Shown: piece after piece, positions 27,336-36,400 of the stretch
Layout: each line of letters begins with the position of its first letter
Position numbering within the stretch: position 1 is the first letter of the stretch
Assembly: GCA_900545515.1 (NCBI GenBank)
Contig: UQZA01000001.1
Coordinates: forward strand, 205,333 to 269,332
Direction of reading: 5' to 3'
Origin: an uncultured Eubacteriales bacterium
GTDB taxonomy: Bacteria > Bacillota > Clostridia > Oscillospirales > Oscillospiraceae
DNA: 64,000 nt
Program-made: the position numbers and the translations under genes
The notes under the pieces: model-generated
What the model saw: the letters and a program-made list of their open reading frames with translations, nothing else
Told to the model about the DNA's origin: nothing
Databases searched by the model: none

Positions 27336-28458
27336 GGTTTGCCTCCAATCTGGCGGCGGCCTCCCGCCGGGCCTGGTTCCGGGCGCGGCGGGCCTGCCAG
27401 GCGGCGGAGATGCCGCTGCCTCCCGCCATGAAAAAGATGATGACGGACTGGATGATCCGGTAGATTTCTCCGGGGACGCCGGCGTGGAGCTCCATGCCCG
27501 TGGCGCCAATGCGCAGGACGGCAAAGAGGATGCTCATGCCGATGATGCCCACCGGATTGTAGCCCATAATCATGGCCACCAGCAGGCCGTCAAAGTAAAA
27601 TTCGTTGCTGATGCCGTCCTGATAGCTGCCCTTGAGGCCATAGACCTCAAACATACCCGCCAGGCCGCACATAGCTCCGGAAACGGTCATGGCCCCGATG
27701 GTGAGGGTGTCCACCTTCAGCCCGGAGAAGAAGGCAAAACGCCGGTTTTGCCCAGTCAGCTTCATCTCGTAGCCTGTGGCGGTTTTGCTCATGACGTACC
27801 ACACCAGAAGGGCCATGATGGCGGCTGCAAAAATGGCGGTGGTGAGGGAGGAGCCGGGAATCAGGCGGGAAAAGCGCAGACCGTCAGCCAGGGTGTCCGT
27901 ACCGGAGACCCGGTTGCCCTGGCTCGTCTTCCAGGGCCCGCTGGACAGGTAGGCGCAGAGGTAAATGGCAATGGAATTGAGCATGATGGTGGTGATGACC
28001 TCGTTCACCTTCAGCTTGACCTTCAAAACGCCGGGAATCCAGGCATAAAAGCCCCCTGCGGCAATGGCGCCCAAAGCGGCCACGGGGATGGCCAGCCAGG
28101 GGGAACAGCCGGTGAGCAGGACGCCAAGATAGGCCGAAACAATGGCCCCCAGGTATAGCTGGCCCTCACCGCCCACATTGAAGATGCCCACCCGCGCGCC
28201 CAAAGCGCAGGCCAGGCCCGTAAGGCACAGGACCATGGTATACTCCAGAGTGTTGCCAAACTGCCGCTTGGTAAAGGCAGCGGTGAAGAACTCCCCGATG
28301 CTCTCACAGCCCGTAGCGCCCCGCAGAAGAGCGCCATAAGCAGAGCCAGGGTCGTACCCCGCCAAGGCCATAACAGCCGCCCCCACGGCCAAGGCAAGCC
28401 CCACGGACAGGCCCAGGGCAGCCAGGTAGCTCCACCGGGACTTCTTTGTTTTAACCAT
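27328..28458 (-). CDS. Nucleoside/simple-sugar ABC permease 1 (NupP/YufP-like)
   Basis: A 376-residue permease: N-terminal helix, then the ALGARVGIFNVGGEGQLYLGA core motif and the LKVNEVITTIMLNSIA segment typical of YufP/NupP proteins, with about ten helices. The basic C-terminal tail (ARRARNQARREAAARLEAN) is cytoplasmic. Start ATG 28458 overlaps the stop of the ATPase gene by eight bases. Nucleosides are the likely substrate, given the BMP lipoprotein and salvage genes at 55.6-60.7 kb. Confidence 0.92.
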   Translation of the reverse strand: MVKTKKSRWSYLAALGLSVGLALAVGAAVMALAGYDPGSAYGALLRGATGCESIGEFFTAAFTKRQFGNTLEYTMVLCLTGLACALGARVGIFNVGGEGQLYLGAIVSAYLGVLLTGCSPWLAIPVAALGAIAAGGFYAWIPGVLKVKLKVNEVITTIMLNSIAIYLCAYLSSGPWKTSQGNRVSGTDTLADGLRFSRLIPGSSLTTAIFAAAIMALLVWYVMSKTATGYEMKLTGQNRRFAFFSGLKVDTLTIGAMTVSGAMCGLAGMFEVYGLKGSYQDGISNEFYFDGLLVAMIMGYNPVGIIGMSILFAVLRIGATGMELHAGVPGEIYRIIQSVIIFFMAGGSGISAAWQARRARNQARREAAARLEANHG

Positions 28459-29992
28459 GGGTCTTCTCCTCCTCTCTCCTGGCGCCGGTCATATAGTAGC
28501 CCAGCTCCTCTTTGGAAATGGCATTGGTCCGGAACTGGCCGGTGATCTCCCCCTCATACAGGGTGATGATCCGGTCCGAAAGGCGAAACACCTCATCCAG
28601 GTCTGCCGAGCACAGCAAAATGGCGCAGCCCTGCTCCCGCTTGTCCATAATATGCCGGTGAATGAACTGGGTGGCCCCGATGTCCACCCCCCGGGTGGGC
28701 TGAGAAATGATCAAAACCGGCGCGTCAAAGGAAAACTCCCGGGCAATGACCACCTTTTGCACATTGCCGCCGGAGAGACTGCCCACAGGAACATCCAGGC
28801 TGGCAGCCCGGATGTCATACTGCCGGAACAACCGGCCGGCGTAATCCTTGGCGGCCTTTTTCCCCAGGTGGAAGCCAAAACGGGTTAGAGCCCGGCTCCT
28901 GTGTCTGCCCATAATCAGATTTTCCGTGATATCCGCCGGGCTGGAAACACCGGTGGCCAGCCGGTCCTCAGGCACATGGGCCAGGCCCAGGCGGCGGATC
29001 TGACCCGGGGTCAGGCCCTTCACCGAGCGCCCCTGAACCTGCACCTCCCCGGCGGCAATGGGCCGCATACCGGTGATGGCTTCCAAAAGCTCACTTTGTC
29101 CGTTGCCCTCCACAGCGGCAATGCCCAAGACCTCGTGAGCGTGCACCTGAAAGGAGACACCCCGTACGGCAGGTAGGCCCCGGTGATCCCGGACCTCCAA
29201 ATTTTCCACAGAGACGAGGGGCTCGCCGGACTTTCCCTCCTTGGGGAAGGGAGCATGCACCACCTCCCGGCCTACCATCATGGCGGCCAGCTGGCGTTCC
29301 GTCATCTGCCTCGTCTCCGCAAGGCCCACCAGCTTCCCCTGGCGCATCACCCCCACCCGGTGGGAAATGGCCATGACCTCATAGAGCTTGTGGGTAATGA
29401 GGATGACGGTCATGCCCTTCTCCCGGACCATAGTCCGGAGGATATCAAAGAGCTCATCGGTCTCCTGAGGGGTGAGGACGGCGGTAGGCTCGTCCAAAAT
29501 CAGAATGTCCGCCCCCCGGTACAAGGTCTTCAAAATCTCCACCCGCTGCTGCAGGCCGACGCTGAGCTCTCCCACCCTGGCCTCCGGATCCACCCGCAGG
29601 CCATACTCCTGAGACAGCGCCCGGACCTGCTCTCTGGCGGCGGCCCGGTCACAGAAAAGCCCAGCACGCCGGGGCTCCCGGCCTAAAACAATGTTCTGGG
29701 CCACGGTGAAGGAGGGCACCAGCATGAAATGCTGATGGACCATGCCCACCCCCAACTCAATGGCAGCTTTGGGGCTGAAGTGGGCAATCTCCTGTCCCTT
29801 GACCGTGAGGCTCCCCCCCGTTGGCGTGTGAATGCCGTAGAGAATGTTCATGAGTGTACTCTTTCCCGCCCCGTTCTCCCCCACCAGGGCAAAAATTTCC
29901 CCCTTATGTACCGTCAGGGACACGTCATCGTTGGCCAACACCCCGGGAAATTCCATGGAAACGTGAGAAAATTGAATTACCGGCTCCTGCAA
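28451..29992 (-). CDS. Double-domain ABC ATPase for nucleoside/simple-sugar uptake (NupO/YufO-like)
   Basis: A 513-residue protein with two ATP-binding domains. The first has Walker A GENGAGKST, signature LSVGLQQR and Walker B ILILDEPTAVLTP; the second has a degenerate Walker A (EGNGQSE), signature LSGGNVQK and the SQPTRGVD segment. The degenerate second Walker A is normal in this family. TTG at 29990-29992 is chosen because AAGGTGG lies 5 bases upstream and the product then begins MQEPVIQF like homologues; a longer frame runs through the terminator hairpin in the leader. First gene of a three-gene operon. Confidence 0.92.
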   Translation of the reverse strand: MQEPVIQFSHVSMEFPGVLANDDVSLTVHKGEIFALVGENGAGKSTLMNILYGIHTPTGGSLTVKGQEIAHFSPKAAIELGVGMVHQHFMLVPSFTVAQNIVLGREPRRAGLFCDRAAAREQVRALSQEYGLRVDPEARVGELSVGLQQRVEILKTLYRGADILILDEPTAVLTPQETDELFDILRTMVREKGMTVILITHKLYEVMAISHRVGVMRQGKLVGLAETRQMTERQLAAMMVGREVVHAPFPKEGKSGEPLVSVENLEVRDHRGLPAVRGVSFQVHAHEVLGIAAVEGNGQSELLEAITGMRPIAAGEVQVQGRSVKGLTPGQIRRLGLAHVPEDRLATGVSSPADITENLIMGRHRSRALTRFGFHLGKKAAKDYAGRLFRQYDIRAASLDVPVGSLSGGNVQKVVIAREFSFDAPVLIISQPTRGVDIGATQFIHRHIMDKREQGCAILLCSADLDEVFRLSDRIITLYEGEITGQFRTNAISKEELGYYMTGARREEEKTHG

Positions 29993-30028
29993 ACAGACCA
30001 CCTTCCATTCCAATCCTGTTTTTTCCTG

Positions 30029-30075
30029 AAAAAAGGCCCCGCCATGATACGCCTGGAGACAAAGGCGCGGCGAGG
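30029..30075 (-). terminator. Leader terminator (attenuator) upstream of the nucleoside ABC operon
   Basis: On the minus strand CCTCGCC...GGCGGGG encloses a GCGCC/GGCGT stem and is followed by CCTTTTTT. It lies between the promoter and the first gene, so it can stop transcription before the operon. Confidence 0.65.
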
Positions 30076-30091
30076 TCGATCCTGTGTATTT

Positions 30092-30119
30092 ATTATACGA
30101 AATCTTGTTCAATTGTCAA
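30092..30119 (-). promoter_or_regulatory. Promoter of the nucleoside ABC operon
   Basis: TTGACA (30114-30119), 16 bases, TATAAT (30092-30097) on the minus strand. Confidence 0.8.
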
Positions 30120-30327
30120 CTTGGAAAACAGAAAATCCCACTTGGACCCTGCCCGTGGCCAGGCTTCGGATATAAGCCTCCAGATCTGGCGCTGGCAGCA
30201 GCATTGTGGAAAGGACTGCAGCAGCAAAGTGTGGCGCTTACTCCAAGCATCTGGCCTGCAACAAGGAGGCATTTCGTAATCCAAGCCGTTCGAATGTCAA
30301 ATTAGGAGGTCCCATTGGTCCTTCACC
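30120..30327. other. Intergenic stretch without a recognisable gene
   Basis: Between the nucleoside ABC promoter and the hairpin behind protease 2. Short frames exist on both strands but none has a good start signal or familiar sequence. Confidence 0.4.
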
Positions 30328-30411
30328 GCCGGCGTAGGAAAGCGGCAAATCGGTCAACCCCTTTTGGGAGCTGACCGATTTGTTTATAACATGCCTTTCG
30401 TCTACGCCGGC
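30328..30411. repeat. Long nested hairpin downstream of protease gene 2
   Basis: GCCGGCGTAG (30328-30337) pairs perfectly with CTACGCCGGC (30402-30411); inside, CAAATCGGTCA (30346-30356) pairs with TGACCGATTTG (30372-30382), plus GAAAG/CTTTC. On the minus strand there is no T-tract after it; on the plus strand the inner stem is followed by TTTAT. It probably ends protease transcription or stabilises the 3' end. Confidence 0.6.
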
Positions 30412-30452
30412 CCAATGCTTTTACCCATTTGGCAGCGCCTCCCTGGGAATTT

Positions 30453-33400
30453 CTAGAATGCTACAAAATAGCGCAGGAGCATGGTGGCAATTTGGGCGCG
30501 AGTAGCATCGCCTTTGGGGTTCAGGAGCCCGTCCATACCGGTGAGAATTCCGGTATCCACAGCCCAAGCCATGGGTTCGCAGGCGAAATCGCTCACAGCC
30601 TTGTGGTCTGCAAATTCTGTCAGGTCACAGACGCCCTTCACATCCTCATGGGAGAACTGGGCATACCGGAACAGGAAGGTCACCAGCTGCTCCCGGGTCA
30701 CTGCGGTATTGGGCGCAAAGCGGGTGTCGGTAATGCCCTTGGCAATCCCGTTCTCCGCCGCCCAGGCAATGGCCTGACCGTAGTACTGGTCCATCTTCAC
30801 GTCGGCAAAGGGCGTGGTTTCTGCCGCCTCCGGCTCTCCTGCCATTCGGTACAGGATGGTCATCAACTGGCCGCGGGTCAGTTCGCCGTTGGGCAGGAAG
30901 CGGCCGTCGCCCATGCCTACCATGAAGCCCTGATCCAGGGCAAAATCCACACCCTCGTGATACCAGCGGGTGCAATCCAGGTCCTGGAAGTCCTTGGAGG
31001 GACAATTGCCGTCGTTGGCGGGCACAATCCGGCTCTCCGTTTCACTACAGGTGGCACAGGTCCGGGTTTCCTTGCCGTCGTGGAAGCAATCGGCCTCCTG
31101 CTCCACCGTCCACTGGCCCCACTGGTGGCCCAGGGCGGGGGTCACGGTGTCGCGGTAGCTGTAGCCACAGACCGTGCACTCGTGGAGGGTATACCCCTCA
31201 GTCGTGCAGGTGGCCGCAACCACGGTATCCTTCAGGGTGTGACCCTTGGCTGCTACGCTTCGGGTCTCGGTTTCGTTGCAGCTGGCGCAGGTTCGGGTCT
31301 CTTCCCCAGCCTCGGTGCAGGTGGCTTCCTTGGTCACAGTCCACTCACTATAGCTGTGGCCGGTGGCCTTTTGGACCTGGTCGCGATAGTTGTAGCCACA
31401 GAGTTCACAGGTATGGAGGGTATAGCCGTCTGTCTCGCAGGTAGGCGCTACCACATCCACCCGGTAGGTATGCCCGGTGGCCTCCACCACTCTGGTCTCT
31501 GTCTCGCAGCAGCGGGCGCAGGTCCGGAACTCCTGACCGGCCTCGGTGCAGGTGGGCTCCCGGGTCTCAGTCCAGGCGCTCCAGTCGTGGCCCAGGGCGT
31601 CAGTCAAGTGGTCTTTGTAGCTTTCGCCGCAATTCCGGCAGGTGTACAGGGTGTAGCCGCCCGCTTCGCAGGTGGCCGGTACCACGGACACAATGTAATC
31701 ATGCTCCGGTACCGTTACGGTGATATGCTCCACCTTACCGGGATAATCTTCGTTGTTTTCCAGGGTGGTCACTGCAAACTCTGCTTCTGTGCCGGCCTCC
31801 GCCGTGAAGGTCACGGTGGCCAGGACAGAACCGGCAGGGATTGCTTCCTGGTTGGCATAGCCAAAGGTGAGGCAGCCCGCTTCCTCGTGGAAGCTGTTCA
31901 GCAGTGCTTTGCCGGAAGCTTCCGTCAGGGTCAGCTTCGTGGCGTCATACTCCAGGGTGATGAGCCCGTTGGTGGTCTCCTCGTCCGCCGTGATGGTCAG
32001 GGTGCCGGCCTTCCCGTTGCACTGGGTCTCGTGTCCCACATGCAGGAGCTCCGCAGGCAGCCGCAGGGCCTCCCGGGCCTCTTGCACCATGCCGGCCTGC
32101 ACCGCATCCAAGCCCCCCACAGGGGCTTCCTGGGGTTCTGCCGCTTCCGCAGCTGCCGGACGGACGTCTTGCGCCAGGGCGTCCTTGCTGTCCAGCAGGG
32201 CCTCCCGGGCCACATCTTCCTCGGTGCGGGTGACCGCTTCCGCCCGCATGGCAGGTGCAACCGGTACGGAGAATCCACCTTCGCCCTGGGCGGCGTCGTT
32301 CCGCTTGGCCAGCGTCAGGCAGGCAGGGTAGTTGCCCTCGCCGAAGTTGCCCAACAGGTGGACACGATAGATGTCCTCCGCCGGGTCATAGCGCAGACGG
32401 TAGAGGTCGTTGCCGGCGCCGTTATAGTAGGAGAAGTACAGCACGCCATCTTCATCGGCAACCATGGAGCAGCAATGGAGGCCACCCTTCTGAGGGAATA
32501 CCAGCTCCATCTGGCTCAGTTCTGTATTCATATAGTTATAGCTGATCTCCTCACCGTCATACCAAATGGCCCACAGATAACCGGCGTTGTCCATGGCATA
32601 CAGCAAATCACAGTTGACACCTTCCTCGTTGACAGCCTGTCCCATAGAGGTAATGGCCACCAGATTGGAGCCGCCGGTGTATGTTCTCGTGGGCAGACGC
32701 CAAGTGGAGCCAAAGCTGTTACTGATCGGCGCACAAGGTTTATACACATCCGCGCCTGCCACCCCCACAACTTGGGGAGTCTCCACTGTACCAAACAGCT
32801 GTAAAGCTGTGAGGTCATCTACACTGTACCACGAGCTGCCGGAGGACTTTACAATATTACCGGTAGCTGCGTCAACCTCATGCATCTTGACCCAATCGTT
32901 GTCCCGAATATACATTTTGTCGTTCTCTGCATCATATACAGCAGCGCCAATTGGAGAGGGAACATTGGTCACCACACCAGGGGTCCAGAAGCGGTCGTTC
33001 TCCAGATTCCAGCTGAAAAACCGAACATTGCCGCCCATATCTTCCAGCACACCTTCTACAGAGGAGTGTACAGATTCCACCTCAACCTGACAATTGGCCG
33101 TAACCGCTGCATTCAGATTCGACGTAGCAGTGATGGTGCACTGGCCGTCGCCTACCGCTGTCACCACACCATCCGGGTCCACTGTCGCCACCGCTTCATC
33201 CGAAGAGATCCAAGTGACAGTCCGGTCACGGACGGTCCATGGCAAAATGGTAGCGCTTAGCTGCTGCTTCGCACCTTGCAGCAGACGGAGCTGCTCTGCA
33301 CTCAGCTCCATGGACGCAATTTCGTCTGTAGGATCATACCAATGACCGCCTGTATGTTTCTCTGGAATACACAGGGAGGTGAGCTCCGTCTGAAAATCAC

Positions 33401-36400
33401 CCAGATTCGTGACTTCCCCAGTCTTGGGATCAATTTCAAACAAGACGCCCTTATACTTTTCCTGGGTCTCAGTCGAAGTGTCATAATAGGATGCCCAATA
33501 CAGCAATCCATTGTTGGGGTTCACTTCCAACGCCTGAATGTAGTTGTTGAAGTAGCCATTGTTCGTCACCCTTTTGGGGCTGGAGATGTTATCCAGCGTA
33601 AAGGTAAACACCATGCCCGGCTGATTGGCAAAGCCATTGCCGTAGGATACCGTGTAGAAGTTGCCTTCCCCGTCACAGGCCAAAGTATTCACCACAATGC
33701 CAATGTCACCGCCAATGGCGCCCAAGCTTTCTGCACTGCCGCAGAGCTTATCAATCCGCACCAGCTGGTTGCTATTGTTGACACCATAAAGCTCTTGGTC
33801 CTTGGGATTGTAAGCCAAGTCTGTGAGCTGCATGCCTAGATTGGTCACAAAGGTTTCCTCAGTCAGATCCTCCGGATTCAGGATATACAGATCCGCATTG
33901 CCATCAATGGCCACAATCACGCCATCGGCAGCCGTAGCGCCGAAAAAGGTGTGGTTTCCAACGGCGATTTCCTGGGCAGACTCTCGGGTGTCCCCCCGGT
34001 TAAAGCCAATCCAGCAGCCCTTCTTGCCATCAAAAGCAAACATCTCCGGCACAGGCTGCTCCTCACCCAGCTGCATCTTCAGCACATAAGTCGTCACATT
34101 ATTGGCGTAGTCAATGACCTGAACCAGGAATTTATTTCCATTGGCTTTCTGCAAATCCAGTTCATATGTGCAGGTGTCGCCCGCTTGGACGCCATCTCGC
34201 GTACCGTCAAAATCCAGAACGGTTGCGCCGCCAGCATTGAAAAGGACAACCGCTGCAATATACTGGTTGTCATGAGCTTTCACCGTCATCGTCTTCTGGA
34301 TGGGATCCACAGACACGCCGTCCAAGGTGGGGGCCGTGTTGTCAATGGTCACAGGCATGCTCAAGGACGCGCCTTTGCCCAGAGCCTCCCAATCGACCCG
34401 GCCTTCCTCTTTCACATAGAGGGCCGGAGCCAAGGTCAGACTCAACTCCACGCGATCGTTCTCCTGCAGGGAATCATCCGGCGTCCAATTGATATTCATG
34501 GTGTTCTCAGTATTATACCATTTGCCGCCATTGACGTAGTAGAACGCACCATCCACAGCGCCCATTTGCGCTTCCTGCAAAATCTTTCCGGTTTCCAGGT
34601 TCGTAACACAGAATCGGGAAGCTGCGGCATTCCGGATGGCTGCAAAACCCACCATGCTGATGGTGTTCCCCTGGGTGCTGTTGATGGCATTACGCTCCGG
34701 CTTGTAGAATTCGTCCAGAACAGGGTTGCCGCCAAAGTAGTATGCAGAACCTGGGGTATCCCCATAAGTGATTCCATAAAAATTGGCATCGGGATTGCCC
34801 AGGTAAGGGGTCCGGTACTCGGCATTGCCGCTGTACTCCATATAGGAACCCACATCGAACATGGGCGCATCGGTCCAGCTGCCATAATAGGCCAGTACCG
34901 GGATGGAGTGGCTGGCGCCAACCACGCCCTCTTCGTCCGCCAGAGCCTTGGCGTTCACAAAGGCTTCCACGTAGGCGCCGCCTACATAGTCGGTCAGGAA
35001 TTCCCGGGCCTTCTGAGTGAGCCGAACGGAGACCTGGATCTCCACAGAGCCGCCCGCCGGGACACTGACGGTGGTGTCATTGCGGAGTTTCTGGAGGAGC
35101 AGGTGGGCGTCATAGGTCTCCACCTTGCCGTTTCCGTCCAGGTCCCCGTGCTGGAGATTCTGGATGGAGGAGCGCTTCCCGGTGACGTAGTCCAGCAGGG
35201 CCTGGGCATCGTCCCCATTCGTTTTACCGTCGCCGTTGAAATCACAAGCGGCCAGCTCCTCCTCCGGGAGGATGGTCTTGCCCCCGGCAGTCCAGGACAC
35301 ATCGGCGTCCAGGGCCGTAGTGGTCAGGTCCATGTACTGGGCCAGCTGAGTTTCATCCTGATTGCCGTTGGCATAGCTCACAAAGTGATCCTGAGTGAAC
35401 ACATCGGCAGACAGGGAGAAGGTCTTTGCCCGGTCTTCCAGATTGTGGATCTGGAAGGCAAACTGGTACTCGCCCCTCCGCTCTGGGTCCTCGCCCAGCT
35501 CTGCCTTGACTTTGCCGTCGGGCTGACCGTCCACCAGGACGTATGTATCTGCACTGGTGGCAGCGGCGGTATTCACCAAACCGGCGCCCTGCTGAATCAC
35601 AGGGAAGAAATTGCCATTTTCGTCCCGCATGGGAACGGCGGTGGACATCATGAGGCTCTGGGCCAGGGCCCGGTCCGTAATGCCCTCCTGGGACAGGCCC
35701 CGCTCCCGGATGGCTTGTTTCACCAGGGCGGTGATACCGGCAACCTGGGGCGCCGCCATGGAGGTGCCGCTCATGAGCTCATACTGATCGGTCTGGCTCA
35801 CTGCGCCGTTGATGGAGTAGATGTCGCCGCCAGGGGCCGTGATTTCCGGCTTCAGGCTCAGATTGCCAGGCACACCCCAGGAGCTAAAATAGCTCACAAC
35901 TGGGTTCCCACCCAGCTGAACCGGATGCACCGTGCCATAAATCCGCATCTTGCCAGTGTAGTAGGTTCTTCCGTCTTCCGTAGTCGCCTTCTGGGAGTGC
36001 GCCTGGATCCACTGCCCTTCCGACAGAGGAATGGAGACACAAGGAGCATCTTTGGTGTAAGAGGACAGATCCATATTGAGGGTCGCTTCCACATTGTTGC
36101 AAATCACCGTGGCAACTGCACCGGCATTCACGGCGTTTTCGCCCTTGACATAGAAGGACAGGCCGCCGCCCCGGGAGCAGAAGACCACTTTGCCGGTGAC
36201 GTCAATGCCGCTGAACTCCTCTGGCGCGCCAAAGTCCAGGAACACATACTCCAGCTCCGTGCCCGCACCGTCTTCGGAGACGTCCAGCGTGGCCAGCGGC
36301 TTGTTGGTGTATTCGTTAACTGGATCATTGTAAATGAACTCCCGTCCATCTACCTGGAAGGGGGCGCACACAGCGCCATCGTTGTCTGCAGAGGCAACGG

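Noticed and set aside
29993..30119. Purine riboswitch before the nucleoside ABC operon
   Set aside because: Promoter and terminator leave only about ten bases before the hairpin and no aptamer core is visible; recorded as an attenuator instead.
30093..30284. 63-codon cysteine-containing minus-strand frame
   Set aside because: No ribosome site, overlaps the nucleoside operon promoter, no similarity to the RiPP precursor.
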